From SYLG01 sp965226945 (GTDB taxonomy: Bacteria; Planctomycetota; Planctomycetia; Gemmatales; Gemmataceae), in contig OZ245717.1 of the NCBI GenBank assembly GCA_965226945.1, positions 3,906,001 through 3,970,000 on the forward strand: a DNA stretch of 64,000 nucleotides. The letters run 5' to 3'. The notes beneath the pieces were generated by a model. The model ran no database searches. It was not told the origin of the DNA and worked only from the letters and a program-made list of their open reading frames with translations. Shown one piece after another: positions 1-10,226 of the stretch; position 1 is the first letter of the stretch, and the number at the start of each line of letters is the position of its first letter. Made by a program: the position numbers and the translations under genes.

Positions 1-3000
1 TTCAACCGCGATGGCAGGGCTGACATCGCCACGGCAAACTTTACTGACAATTCTGTCTCCATCCTTTTTGGCAACGGTGATTTTTCATTCGAGTCCCCGT
101 TGACTTTGACTACGGGAACCAACCCCAAAGGAATTACGGCTGCCGATTTCAATAAAGATAACAAGGTCGATATTGCCGTCACAAATAGCAGTGACGGAAC
201 GGTATCTCTTTTTGTGAGTAATGGCGACAAATCTTTCCAAGCACCAAAAATCCTTGATGTTGGAAGCAGCCCTCTTTCGCTTACGGCGGCCGATTTCAAC
301 AACGATGGCAACCTGGATCTTGTTACCGCCAATTCAACGGGTAACACGGTTTCGCTGCTCGCTGGAAATGGCAACAATTCATTCAAAACCCAGGTCGAAT
401 TCCCTGTTGGCTTGAATCCCAATTCGGTTGCCTTTGGTTATTTTGATGGCGATAGTATCCTTGACCTTGTCACCGCTGATAGTGGCGACAACAAGTTATC
501 GATCTTGATGGGTGTCAAAGGCGGAACCTTTAAGGCCCCGCAATCCCTGCCTGTTGGTTTGACTCCCTTTTCGGTTGTGGTGGCCGATTTCGACGGGGAC
601 TTAAGGGACGATATCGCCACCTCGGAAACTGGTTCCAACAGCGTTTCCGTCCTGGTTTCCAATGGTGATGGCAAATTCAAGGTGCCTGCTGGATTCTCCG
701 TGGGCGCCAGCCCAAGCGGCCTTGCCTTAGGCGATTTCGACAATGACAAAAAGGTTGACCTTGTTTCGGCCAACAATGGCAACAGTCGCCTTTCAATCCT
801 TTTGTCCACTGGCAAGGGCTCGTTCAAGGCAGCGTCCTCCTTTGGCGTCGGCCTCAACCCCAATGGAATCATCAGCGGTGATTTCAACAAGGACGGCAAA
901 CAGGATCTGGCAACAGCCAATTTCGGTGACAATACCGTAACGGTTTTGATCAGCGATGGCGGGGGAAAATACAAAGCGGGTGTCCATTACAATGTCGGCT
1001 CGGGGCCGGTGGCCATTTCCACGGGGGATGTCAATAACGACGGAATTCTTGATCTGCTCACCGCCAACAACTCGGGAACCGAATCACCGGCGAACAGTGG
1101 AAAATTCGTTTATGATGTTTCTTTGTTGATGGGCAACGCGGACGGCACATTCACGGCCAAAACCGACCTGACAACCGGGGCAAACCCCTCAGCGGTGGTC
1201 TTTGCCGATTTCAATGGGGACAAGTTCGCGGATCTGTTGGTCGCCAATTCGGGTGAAAACAACCTGACCCTTTACCTGTCCAACGGGAACGGCGCATTCC
1301 AGGCAGCAAAAACCCTTCCCGCCGGGGGCGTGGCCCCCCAGGCGGTCTTCGCGGCCGATTTGAACGGCGATGGCAAGCAGGACATCATCGTTGCGGGGGC
1401 CGGCGACAACAGAGTTTATTCCTTCCTGGGCAATGGAGATTCCACTTTCAAAACGGCCACTTCCATTGAGGTTGGTTCCAGTCCGTTTTCGGTGAGCGCC
1501 GGCGATTTCAATCGGGACGGCAAGTTGGATCTGGTTGCGGCGAATGCCGGTGGTAACGATGTTTCATTGCTCATTGGCAATAGCGATGGCAAATTCAAAA
1601 CCGCCCAGAGCTTATTCTCCGGAGCTGGTCCCTGGTCGGTGACCGTGGGAGATCTCGACGGAGATGGAAATGCCGATATTGCCGCGGCCAATGCCACCGA
1701 CAACACCGTCTCCTTTCTGCTTGGCAATGGCGATGGCAAGTTCCAGCCGGTAGCCGCCCATACCGTCGGCTCCAATCCTTATGGCGTGACCTGGGGAGAT
1801 TTTGATGGTGACAAGCGCATCGACCTGGCCGTTGCCAATTCCAACAGCTCGAATGTTTCGGTTCTGTTCAACTTCTACGACCTTGCGGGCGGCATTGGCA
1901 ACAAAGTAACGACGATTTCCATGGTTGAAGGGGTTGAATCCGTATTCCAGGTTGAAGGCAAGGGATCGCCCCGGCCGACCTTCTCCATCACCGAAGGAAC
2001 CCTTCCCAGCGGACTCAAGCTCGATCTTAACACCGGATTGATCACCGGAGCGCCTGCCGTGGGTAGCGCCGACAAGTCCCCCTATGCCTTTACGATTACG
2101 GCCACAAACTCGATCGGTAGCGGATCCCAAAGGTTCACTTTCGATATCCAGAAAACCTCTGGCATTGCCGCTAAAATCACCAGCCCGGCAAGCACAAATT
2201 TCACCTACGGGACGACTGGTTCATTCACGGTCGTCGCCACGGGTACGCCGGCGCCGACTTTCAGTGTGACTACCGGAACGCTTCCTGCTGGAATCGCGCT
2301 TGACCCCATCACCGGGGTGCTTGCCGGTAAGGCCAACGCTGGTGTTTATTCGTTTACCATTGTTGCCAGCAACAGTATCAACCCGGCTGCCTCCCAATCG
2401 TTCACCCTGACGGTGGATCAAGCGGCCTTGACCATCACCGCGGACAATAAGACCAAGGTTTATGGAGCGGCCATTCCGATACTGACCACCAAAGTTACCG
2501 GTCTGGTCAATGGAGATACCGAAGCGAGAATCGTCGGCCTGGGTGCTTCCACTTTCGCCACGGCAAAAAGCAATGCTGGCAGTTACAAGATCTCTCCCGC
2601 CGGGACAAATCCCAATTACAAGATCACTTTGGTTGATGGAAATCTGGATGTCACGAAAGGGGCATTGACGATTTCCGCCGACAAGAAGACCAAAGTTTAC
2701 GGGGCCGACTTGCCGGTGCTTACAACCAAGGTTGCCGGCCTGGTGAATGGGGACACCGAGGCAAGCGTCAATGGACTGGGTGCCACCACTACCGCCACCG
2801 CAAAGAGCAATGTGGGCAGCTACACCATCACTCCCTCGGGAACCAGCGCGAATTACACCATTACCCTGGTCGATTCCACATTGACTGTAACCAAGGCAGC
2901 ACTAACGATTGCTGCCCAGGATAAAACCAAAGTCTATGGCGCAATCATGCCCGCCTTGACGACAAATGTGGCCGGGCTGGTCAATGGGGACACGACGGCC

Positions 3001-6000
3001 AGCATCACGGGGTTGGCCGCAACCACGACTGCCACCGCCAAGAGTGCGGTTGGCAACTACAAAATCACCGCCGCCGGCACCAACTCCAACTACGATATCG
3101 TCCTGGTCGATGGCGCTCTGTCGGTCACCAAAGCGGCTTTGACGATCGCCGCCGAAAATAAAACCAAAGTGTATGGTGCCGCGGTTCCCGGTTTGACAAC
3201 CATCGTAACCGGTTTGGTCAATGGGGACAAAGTTGGAGATATTACGGGGCTGGGGGCCTCGACAAGCGCCACTGCCAAAAGCACGGTTGGTGACTATAAG
3301 ATCAATCCTGCGGGAGCCAGTTCCAATTATGACATTAAACTTGTTGATGGAACACTTACCGTTTCCAAAGCGGCCCTGAAGATCACTCCAAATAATCTCG
3401 AAAAAACGGTGAATTCCACCATTACTTTCACCGGACTGGAATTCACAACTTCGCCCCTTGTGGTCTCAACGGATACGGTCACCAGGGTTTCCCTGACCAG
3501 CCCTGGCGCTGCCCAATCTGCTCCTGTCGGAAAATACGATATCGCCGCTTCCAATCCCATTGGTACGGGATTGGCCAATTACGACATCACATTCAACAGC
3601 GGTACTTTGACGGTCGTGCCGATCAACTTGGCGCCAAGTGGAGCTAACAAGACGGTTACTTTTGATGAGGATCATTCTTATAAACTGGCCGAGGCCGATT
3701 TCGGTTTCGCTGATGTGGATGGGGATCAACTCAAAGCGGTCAAGATCACCCTGTTACCAGCAAAGGGAAATCTCTTACTGAACGGTGTTGGGGTGTCCTT
3801 AAACCAGGAAATCTCCGCAGCGGATATCGCCGCTTTGAAACTGGTGTTCATCCCTGGTGCCAACGCCAACGGAACCGAATACTCTTCCTTCAATTTTCAG
3901 GTGAGGGATGATGGGGGCACGGTGAACGGTGGGGCGGATCTGGATCCAACTGCAAATATCCTGACTTTTAATGTAAGCTCGATCCCTGATGCCCCTAAAG
4001 GCACAAACAAAGATTTTACTGTTGCCGAAGACACCTCATACACCTTCACAGTAAATGATTTTGGATTTAGCGACCCGAATGATTCTCCTGCAAATGCATT
4101 TGTTTCCGTAAGAATTCGCGAAAACGGCTTGCCGTCGGCACTTCTTTTAAATGGCAATGTGGTCGCCAACGAGAGCATAATTTCTGTTTTGGATATTCAG
4201 GCTGGAAAATTAAAGTTTGTTCCATTAAAGGACACTAATGCATCATTTTATGGATTTGTTAACTTTTATGTAAGAGACAACGCTTCGATAAATAATGAAT
4301 CACTAAGCCTGGGGAACAATTTGACTTTTGCAGTGACTCCTGCGCCCGATGCACCGCAGATCACGAGCGCATTGACCGCGTCCGTACCGGAGAACACCAA
4401 GCTGGCCCAGACGGTCACGGCGATCGACGCCGACGCCAACACCACGATCGCCTTCTCCATTGCCGGCGGCGCGGATGCGAAACTCTTCCAGATCGATTCC
4501 AAGACCGGTGCCCTTGGCTTCCTGGTCGCACCAAACTTTGAAGCTCCAACCGACTTCGACAAGAACAACACCTACATCGTCCAGGTTCGCGCAAGCGATG
4601 GGGCCCTGGCCGACACCGAGACCCTCATCTTCAGCGTAGCCAATGTCAACGAGGCTCCGGTTCTGACCAGCAAGGTCGGCTTCGCCATCAACGAGGGCAC
4701 GCTCCCTGTTGGAACCATTACCGCAAGCGATCCCGACGCCGGGGCAAAGCTCAGCTTCTCGATCACCGGCGGCGCCGATGCCAAGCTCTTCTCAATCAAC
4801 GCCATAACCGGCGCTCTTGCGTTCGTCAAAGCTCCCAACTTCGATGACCCCCAGGACAAGGACGAAAACAACAAGTACGACGTCAGTGTTACCGTCACGG
4901 ATAACGGCGGGCTGACCGATTCCGATCCCATCACCGTCACGGTCAACAATGTCAATGTCACACCGCAGATCACGAGCGCATTGACCGCGTCCGTACAAGA
5001 GAACACCAAGCTGGCCCAGACGGTGACGGCGATCGACGCCGACGCCAACACCACGATCGCCTTCTCCATTGCCGGCGGCGCGGATGCGAAACTTTTCCAG
5101 ATCGATTCCAAGACCGGTGCCCTTGGCTTCCTGGTCGCAGCAAACTTCGAAGCTCCAACCGACTTCGACAAGAACAACACCTACATCGTCCAGGTCCGCG
5201 CAAGCGACGGTGCCTTGGCCGACACCGAGACCCTCATCTTCAGCGTAGCCAATGTCAACGAGGCTCCGGTTCTGACCAGCAAGGTCGGCTTCGCCATCAA
5301 CGAGGGCACGCTCCCTGTTGGAACCATTACCGCAAGCGATCCCGACGCCGGGGCAAAGCTCAGCTTCTCGATCACCGGCGGCGCCGATGCCAAGCTCTTC
5401 TCAATCAACGCCATAACCGGCGCTCTTGCGTTCGTCAAAGCTCCCAACTTCGATGACCCCCAGGACAAGGACGAAAACAACAAGTACGACGTCAGTGTTA
5501 CCGTCACGGATAACGGCGGGCTCAGTGATTCCGATCCCATCACCGTCACGGTCAACAATGTCAATGTCACACCGCAGATCACGAGCGCATTGACCGCGTC
5601 CGTACAAGAGAACACCAAGCTGGCCCAGACGGTGACGGCGATCGACGCCGACGCCAACACCACGATCGCCTTCTCCATTGCCGGCGGCGCGGATGCGAAA
5701 CTCTTCCAGATCGATTCCAAGACCGGTGCCCTGAGCTTCCTGGTCGCGCCAAACTTCGAAGCTCCAACCGATTTCGACAAGAACAACACCTACATCGTCC
5801 AGGTCCGCGCAAGCGATGGTGCCTTGGCCGACACCAAGACCCTCATCTTAAGCGTAGCCAATGTCAACGAGGCTCCGGTTCTTACGAGCAAGGTCAGCTT
5901 CGCCATCAATGAGGGTACGTTCCCTGTTGGAACCATCACCGCAAGCGATCCCGACGCCGGGGCAAAGGTCAGCTTCTCGATCACCGGCGGCGCCGATGCC

Positions 6001-8133
6001 AAGCTCTTCACAATCAACGCCATAACCGGCGCTCTGGCGTTCCTCAAGGCCCCCAGCTTCGATGACCCCCAGGACAAGGACGAAAACAACAAGTACGACG
6101 TCAGTGTTACCGTCACGGATAACGGCGGGCTCAGTGATTCCGATCCCGTCACCGTCACGGTCAACAATGTCAATGTCACACCGCAGATCACGAGCGCATT
6201 GACCGCGTCCGTACAAGAGAACACCAAGCTGGCCCAGACGGTGACGGCGATCGACGCCGACGCCAACACCACGATCGCCTTCTCCATTGTCGGCGGCGCG
6301 GATGCGAAACTCTTCCAGATCGATCCCAAGACCGGTGCCCTGAGCTTCCTGGTGGCGCCAAACTTCGAAGGTCCAACCGACTTCGACAAGAACAACACCT
6401 ACATCGTCAAGGTCCGCGCAAGCGATGGTGCCTTGGCCGACACCGAGACCCTCATCTTCAGCGTAGCCAATGTCAACGAGGCTCCGGTTCTGACGAGCAA
6501 GGCCAGCTTCGCCATCAACGAGGGCACGTTCCCTGTTGGAACCATCACCGCAAGCGATCCCGACGCCGGGGCAAAGGTCAGCTTCTCGATCACCGGCGGC
6601 GCCGATGCCAAGCTCTTCACAATCAACGCCATAACCGGCGCTCTAGCGTTCCTCAAGGCTCCCAACTTCGATGACCCGCAGGACAAGGACGAAAACAACA
6701 AGTACGATGTCAGTGTTACCGTCACGGATAACGGCGGGCTGACCGATTCCGATCCCCTCACGGTAACCGTCAACAATGTCAATGTCACACCGCAGATCAC
6801 GAGCGCATTGACCGCGTCCGTACCGGAGAACACCAAGCTGGCCCAGACGGTGACGGCGATCGACGCCGACGCCAACACCACGATTACCTTCTCCATTGTC
6901 GGCGGCGCGGATGCGAAACTCTTCCAGATCGATTCCAAGACTGGTGCCCTTAGCTTCCTGGTCGCACCAAACTTCGAAGCTCCAACCGACTTCGACAAAA
7001 ACAACACCTACATCGTCAAGATCCGCGCAAGCGACGGCGCCCTGGCCGACACCGAGACCCTCATCTTCAGCGTAGCCAATGTCAACGAGGCTCCGGTTCT
7101 GACCAGTCCATTGGCTTTGACCGTCAATGAAAACCAAACTGCGATTGGTACCGTCGTTGGAACCGATCGGGACGCAGGGGCCAAGCTGACCTACTCGATC
7201 TCCGGTGGGGCTGATGCCGCCCTGTTCGCCATTGTTCCTTCTACGGGCAAACTCTCCTTCCTCAACGCTCCCAATTTTGAAGCACCTGGTGATGCCGACA
7301 AGAACAACACCTATCTTGTTGAAATCCAGGTCAGCGATGGTTCGCTGGCGGAAACTAAATCGCATTCCATCAAGGTGGTCAATGTCAATGAAGCGCCGAC
7401 CATTAATTTGACGCCATTTAATTTTACTGACATCGAAGATAAAACAACCAAGCTGATTTTTCAGGAAAACGCTTTTTCGGACCCTGATCTTGGCACAGTG
7501 CTTACCGTGACTGTTGCCGCAAATAATGGCATTAGTGGTGGGCAGGATAAGATAGCCGCAGTATCAACCGCAAAAATTAGCGTAGTAAACTTAACAATAA
7601 ATACAATTACTTTAAAGGGCACTATATTAGATCTGAATCAATACTTTTCCGGTGGAAACATAAGCTACACGCCGCGGGTCAATTTTAATGGAGACGTGAA
7701 GTTGCATATTTCAGCCTATGACAATGCTCCTATCTCGTTAAGCGCTCCACCGGTAATCGGAAAGATCACAATCACCCCAGTCAATGACAGGCCAACCTTG
7801 ACCTCCCTCGCGAACATGGGCACCGCACGTCGCAACCAACGGTTTGAAATCACCTACGCCATGCTTGTGGGGGCCGCCAATGAGGCCGATGTCGACCGCA
7901 ATCCGATTTCTTTCCGCATCCAGGCCGTTACATCCGGCACCCTGGAAAAATGGAATGGCACCGCCTGGGTGGCCGTGTCACCGGGCAGTACTCTCCTTTC
8001 CGCGGGCGAAAAACTGGCTTGGACCTCAACCGCCAAGGGAACGGCGCTCAACGCCTTCACGGTTTTGGCCTTTGACGGATTGGAGACCTCACTGCTTCCC
8101 GCAGTCCAGGCAAAAATCTCAGTATTGGCCTAG
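1..8133 (+). CDS. Giant FG-GAP / MBG / cadherin-repeat surface protein, 5' end outside window
   Basis: The reading frame is open from base 1, so the N-terminus and any signal peptide lie upstream. The first ATG in the window (100) is not a convincing start. Domains in order: about 13 FG-GAP/VCBS repeats (to about 1870) with the calcium-loop pattern DxNxDGxxD; two putative-Ig (He_PIG-like) domains (about 1900-2420) of the form LPxGLxLDxxTGxIxG; four MBG repeats and a diverged fifth (2420-3620) carrying TKVYGA; two cadherin-like domains (3620-4340) starting from DEDxSY/AEDTSY; ten cadherin repeats (4354-7400) with DADA/DPDAGA calcium motifs; and a C-terminal cadherin-like segment. The family is extracellular and usually takes part in adhesion or the cell envelope. 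Five of the cadherin pairs are almost identical at DNA level. No sorting signal is obvious at the C-terminus. The exact function is unknown. Confidence 0.93.
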   Translation, partial: FNRDGRADIATANFTDNSVSILFGNGDFSFESPLTLTTGTNPKGITAADFNKDNKVDIAVTNSSDGTVSLFVSNGDKSFQAPKILDVGSSPLSLTAADFNNDGNLDLVTANSTGNTVSLLAGNGNNSFKTQVEFPVGLNPNSVAFGYFDGDSILDLVTADSGDNKLSILMGVKGGTFKAPQSLPVGLTPFSVVVADFDGDLRDDIATSETGSNSVSVLVSNGDGKFKVPAGFSVGASPSGLALGDFDNDKKVDLVSANNGNSRLSILLSTGKGSFKAASSFGVGLNPNGIISGDFNKDGKQDLATANFGDNTVTVLISDGGGKYKAGVHYNVGSGPVAISTGDVNNDGILDLLTANNSGTESPANSGKFVYDVSLLMGNADGTFTAKTDLTTGANPSAVVFADFNGDKFADLLVANSGENNLTLYLSNGNGAFQAAKTLPAGGVAPQAVFAADLNGDGKQDIIVAGAGDNRVYSFLGNGDSTFKTATSIEVGSSPFSVSAGDFNRDGKLDLVAANAGGNDVSLLIGNSDGKFKTAQSLFSGAGPWSVTVGDLDGDGNADIAAANATDNTVSFLLGNGDGKFQPVAAHTVGSNPYGVTWGDFDGDKRIDLAVANSNSSNVSVLFNFYDLAGGIGNKVTTISMVEGVESVFQVEGKGSPRPTFSITEGTLPSGLKLDLNTGLITGAPAVGSADKSPYAFTITATNSIGSGSQRFTFDIQKTSGIAAKITSPASTNFTYGTTGSFTVVATGTPAPTFSVTTGTLPAGIALDPITGVLAGKANAGVYSFTIVASNSINPAASQSFTLTVDQAALTITADNKTKVYGAAIPILTTKVTGLVNGDTEARIVGLGASTFATAKSNAGSYKISPAGTNPNYKITLVDGNLDVTKGALTISADKKTKVYGADLPVLTTKVAGLVNGDTEASVNGLGATTTATAKSNVGSYTITPSGTSANYTITLVDSTLTVTKAALTIAAQDKTKVYGAIMPALTTNVAGLVNGDTTASITGLAATTTATAKSAVGNYKITAAGTNSNYDIVLVDGALSVTKAALTIAAENKTKVYGAAVPGLTTIVTGLVNGDKVGDITGLGASTSATAKSTVGDYKINPAGASSNYDIKLVDGTLTVSKAALKITPNNLEKTVNSTITFTGLEFTTSPLVVSTDTVTRVSLTSPGAAQSAPVGKYDIAASNPIGTGLANYDITFNSGTLTVVPINLAPSGANKTVTFDEDHSYKLAEADFGFADVDGDQLKAVKITLLPAKGNLLLNGVGVSLNQEISAADIAALKLVFIPGANANGTEYSSFNFQVRDDGGTVNGGADLDPTANILTFNVSSIPDAPKGTNKDFTVAEDTSYTFTVNDFGFSDPNDSPANAFVSVRIRENGLPSALLLNGNVVANESIISVLDIQAGKLKFVPLKDTNASFYGFVNFYVRDNASINNESLSLGNNLTFAVTPAPDAPQITSALTASVPENTKLAQTVTAIDADANTTIAFSIAGGADAKLFQIDSKTGALGFLVAPNFEAPTDFDKNNTYIVQVRASDGALADTETLIFSVANVNEAPVLTSKVGFAINEGTLPVGTITASDPDAGAKLSFSITGGADAKLFSINAITGALAFVKAPNFDDPQDKDENNKYDVSVTVTDNGGLTDSDPITVTVNNVNVTPQITSALTASVQENTKLAQTVTAIDADANTTIAFSIAGGADAKLFQIDSKTGALGFLVAANFEAPTDFDKNNTYIVQVRASDGALADTETLIFSVANVNEAPVLTSKVGFAINEGTLPVGTITASDPDAGAKLSFSITGGADAKLFSINAITGALAFVKAPNFDDPQDKDENNKYDVSVTVTDNGGLSDSDPITVTVNNVNVTPQITSALTASVQENTKLAQTVTAIDADANTTIAFSIAGGADAKLFQIDSKTGALSFLVAPNFEAPTDFDKNNTYIVQVRASDGALADTKTLILSVANVNEAPVLTSKVSFAINEGTFPVGTITASDPDAGAKVSFSITGGADAKLFTINAITGALAFLKAPSFDDPQDKDENNKYDVSVTVTDNGGLSDSDPVTVTVNNVNVTPQITSALTASVQENTKLAQTVTAIDADANTTIAFSIVGGADAKLFQIDPKTGALSFLVAPNFEGPTDFDKNNTYIVKVRASDGALADTETLIFSVANVNEAPVLTSKASFAINEGTFPVGTITASDPDAGAKVSFSITGGADAKLFTINAITGALAFLKAPNFDDPQDKDENNKYDVSVTVTDNGGLTDSDPLTVTVNNVNVTPQITSALTASVPENTKLAQTVTAIDADANTTITFSIVGGADAKLFQIDSKTGALSFLVAPNFEAPTDFDKNNTYIVKIRASDGALADTETLIFSVANVNEAPVLTSPLALTVNENQTAIGTVVGTDRDAGAKLTYSISGGADAALFAIVPSTGKLSFLNAPNFEAPGDADKNNTYLVEIQVSDGSLAETKSHSIKVVNVNEAPTINLTPFNFTDIEDKTTKLIFQENAFSDPDLGTVLTVTVAANNGISGGQDKIAAVSTAKISVVNLTINTITLKGTILDLNQYFSGGNISYTPRVNFNGDVKLHISAYDNAPISLSAPPVIGKITITPVNDRPTLTSLANMGTARRNQRFEITYAMLVGAANEADVDRNPISFRIQAVTSGTLEKWNGTAWVAVSPGSTLLSAGEKLAWTSTAKGTALNAFTVLAFDGLETSLLPAVQAKISVLA
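4354..7106 (+). repeat. 609-bp in-frame tandem repeat inside the surface-protein gene
   Basis: Units begin at 4354, 4963, 5572, 6181 and 6790, each exactly 609 bp (203 codons) apart. Each unit encodes two different cadherin repeats of about 100 and 103 residues. The fifth copy is only the first half. Copies differ by scattered point changes and no indels, which indicates recent unequal crossing-over or gene conversion. Copy number may be unreliable if this was a short-read assembly. Confidence 0.97.
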
Positions 8134-8438
8134 CGCTCGACCTGCCAACCCCATGGCACCGCCATCTGGGGGCTGATTATTCTGGGGTGCGCCGCGTTCT
8201 TGAGATCTTGGCGCCTGCTTGATGAGTCCCCGTCTACACCGGCGTTTCCGGCCTTCCCTTCAGCCGATGCGACGAAGTAGACCGGCTCATCGCTGGCGTT
8301 GTCGAAGACGCCCACCAGGTACGCATATTGAATGGACCCTGCCGCGCGGATCGTATCGAACATCTTGACCGTGTGCGACGCGCCAAGCGGCGCTGAACCG
8401 ACCAGATTCCACGATTTGACCTGAGGCATGTAAAGCAT
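8130..8438 (-). CDS. Hypothetical protein (102 aa), possibly C-terminally degenerate
   Basis: I do not recognise the family by name. The first 60 residues look like a genuine globular domain (VKSWNLVGSAPLG, then FDTIRAAGSIQYAYLVGVFD and PVYFVAS). After VAS the composition changes to low-complexity, polar sequence, as expected if a frameshift replaced the native C-terminus. The ATG at 8438 is preferred over the GTG at 8453 because a G-rich Shine-Dalgarno-like stretch (AAGGGGGC) precedes it. It is convergent with the giant surface gene and overlaps its last four bases. It could be a small intact gene or the remains of a longer one. Confidence 0.45.
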   Translation of the reverse strand: MLYMPQVKSWNLVGSAPLGASHTVKMFDTIRAAGSIQYAYLVGVFDNASDEPVYFVASAEGKAGNAGVDGDSSSRRQDLKNAAHPRIISPQMAVPWGWQVER

Positions 8439-8603
8439 GGTCGCCCCCTTCACCGCCGAACGACGTCCGCTCGACTGCCCGGCGGCGCGCAGTGAGCCTA
8501 AAATACCAAGGAGCGACTACAATGCTGGATGCTGCCCAGGGCTTCTGGCGCTTCCTCGAATCCGCGCACTAGCCGAACCCTGAGCGCGCCGGCCCTTGCT
8601 TCA

Positions 8604-8981
8604 TTAGAGTTTTGAGCCGGTTGGATTGTGCGGCCAAATGGCAAGCACGATGCCACCGTGGATCATTCCGACCACCCATCCGCAAAGGAGTCCGAAGGCG
8701 GGGGCGGCCACAAAGTAGCGATCTTCGATGCGGATGTGCAACCCATACGCCCCACCCAATAGCCAGCCGGCCAGCATCCAACCGAGCACAAACCGCCCAT
8801 GCCGCAGGCGCGCCGGAGACGACTTGCCGATGGCTCGCAGAAGTCCCAGACCGATCCAGAGAATGAGTCCCGTGAAAAAAAGAAATGCACTTGCCGGCTG
8901 GAGCCGGTCCAAAATCTCGACGAGCCCTTGCATGTTTCGGCGCGCCTCCACCGCCAATCTTCTTTCCTTTTTCGGATGCAC
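8604..8981 (-). CDS. Small integral membrane protein (125 aa), unknown function
   Basis: The protein has three hydrophobic stretches, at about residues 32-50 (SAFLFFTGLILWIGLGLLRA), 68-84 (LGWMLAGWLLGGAYGL) and 92-115 (FVAAPAFGLLCGWVVGMIHG), so it probably spans the membrane three times. A second possible start is the ATG at 8933 (MQGLVEILD), which would remove a very basic leader. No family was recognised. It is not tightly linked to either neighbour, lying 166 bp from the next gene on the same strand and 101 bp upstream of the start of the 9082-9378 gene's 3' end. Confidence 0.65.
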   Translation of the reverse strand: MHPKKERRLAVEARRNMQGLVEILDRLQPASAFLFFTGLILWIGLGLLRAIGKSSPARLRHGRFVLGWMLAGWLLGGAYGLHIRIEDRYFVAAPAFGLLCGWVVGMIHGGIVLAIWPHNPTGSKL

Positions 8982-9081
8982 TGTGATTGTAGGGTTACCG
9001 CAGGCGAAAGGTCCCGTTCCCGTTTCGTGCTTGAATCTCCAATAGGGGAATAGGAAGAAATTTGTCGCCGGTGCAATCTAC

Positions 9082-9378
9082 CTACCTTTGCGGCATCCAG
9101 CGCGGCCAACGAAACGTGGGATCGGGCGGCACGATCGGTAAGGAATAGCCTGCAGCCTCAAGGTGGCGGACGAGGTCCAACATACGGCCTTCATCGGAAC
9201 ACTCGACATGGATCACCCCGTGGTGGTCGGTCTGGACCACTTGCTGGCCGTGATCGGGAATGAAGAAGAGGTCGTCGTCCGTGCTTCTGCCGAATGCCAG
9301 ATTTGCGAAAAGGATGGCGAACACCGCCGAGCGCTCGTCACGTCGATAGCGGATCGCACCGGCCCAGCCGTCCGGCAA
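9082..9378 (-). CDS. Hypothetical protein (98 aa), start uncertain
   Basis: A soluble protein with well-balanced composition (FFIPDHGQQVV, TDHHGVIHVEC, PPDPTFRWPRW) and no recognised domain. No ATG is available. The frame stays open upstream to about 9438 and contains a TTG (used here) that falls inside an apparently coherent segment (GHRQREHLPDGWAGAIRY). The true start may therefore be a rare codon further upstream, or the original start has been lost. The 3' half looks like a conserved coding sequence, and the composition argues against a shadow frame. Confidence 0.55.
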   Translation of the reverse strand: MPDGWAGAIRYRRDERSAVFAILFANLAFGRSTDDDLFFIPDHGQQVVQTDHHGVIHVECSDEGRMLDLVRHLEAAGYSLPIVPPDPTFRWPRWMPQR

Positions 9379-9498
9379 ATGCTCCCGCTGGCGGTGCCCT
9401 TTTCCGTCCGTTGGTATTGCTACAGCAAAAGCTAGCGATTACGATTTTCGGTTTGTGTTCAATCGGTTTCCTTCAACTTCGATTGCGAGAATGCGCTC

Positions 9499-10197
9499 AT
9501 GAAATGGACACCCTGGCTCATCTTCCTCGGCACGGTTTTACTTTGCGGGCATTCGGGTGTGCAGGCGCGTGGTCAGGAACCTCTCCTGCCGCAAAGCGGC
9601 AAGCCTGCCCCGTTGACCGCTTTCGCGAGGGTCTCGCCTGATGGGACCGTTACATTGAAGCTGATGGAAATCGAGAAAAAGAAGGTGAAAAAGCTGTTCC
9701 TGCGCCCCGTCTATCAAGAACAAGTCCACCCCGCATCCCAGATCCGTTACCGGACCATGCGATTCGCATTGGAGGAGTCGGAAGTAGAAGCAGATAATTT
9801 GGTGGTTAAAAAAATGATTTTGTTTCCCTTGGGCGAATTTTTTGCGAGAAATGAAGCTTCATTAGCTTATGGGGCGGCTGCTATCGGTAATGTAAGTATT
9901 TACAATCTTCCCGAGGAGATCGTCAAAGCTGCGAAGGATTCTCGTTTCCCATTCACCATCACCGATGCCAAGGGCCAATCGGTCACGCGAGAGAAAGTGA
10001 TCAAGATGCTTTCCAAGGAAGTGCCGGTCTTGGTATCCTCCGAACCGGTCGAGGAGCTGCACTTGCGTACGGTCAAGGACAGTACCCTGGTATTTGTGCT
10101 CCCAAATGTTGCCTTGGATCAACCTAAGGCCAACCCCTATCCCGCAAGCCCGGATGTCAGCAAAATCATCCCCATTCCCCAGCCACGCAATCCGTAA
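9499..10197 (+). CDS. Secreted protein with one copy of an unrecognised repeat domain
   Basis: A 232-residue protein with a clear signal peptide (WTPWLIFLGTVLLCGHSG, cleavage near residue 25). The mature part carries one copy of a domain that recurs three times in the next gene. It opens with AxxSPDGTVTLKLMEIE, continues through DAKGQSVTREKVIKMLSKE and PVLVSSEPVEELHLRTVKD, and closes with a hydrophobic strand (TLVFVLPN). A Pro-rich tail follows. It lies 29 bp upstream of the three-copy paralogue and is probably co-transcribed with it. It is exported to the periplasm or surface. I do not recognise the domain, and no catalytic motif stands out. Confidence 0.8.
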   Translation: MKWTPWLIFLGTVLLCGHSGVQARGQEPLLPQSGKPAPLTAFARVSPDGTVTLKLMEIEKKKVKKLFLRPVYQEQVHPASQIRYRTMRFALEESEVEADNLVVKKMILFPLGEFFARNEASLAYGAAAIGNVSIYNLPEEIVKAAKDSRFPFTITDAKGQSVTREKVIKMLSKEVPVLVSSEPVEELHLRTVKDSTLVFVLPNVALDQPKANPYPASPDVSKIIPIPQPRNP

Positions 10198-10226
10198 TCA
10201 ATCGATCTGAGAAAGGATGCGCAGTC

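Noticed and set aside
4572..7007. Repeated long minus-strand frames of 202 codons in the surface gene
   Set aside because: They are exact shadows of the 609-bp cadherin repeat on the other strand. They recur only because the real gene repeats and have low-complexity Ser/Ala/Leu composition.
8521..8571. 16-codon plus-strand frame with a good AAGGAG site
   Set aside because: Too short to judge and without a family. It could be a truncated gene start or a leader peptide, but nothing else supports it.
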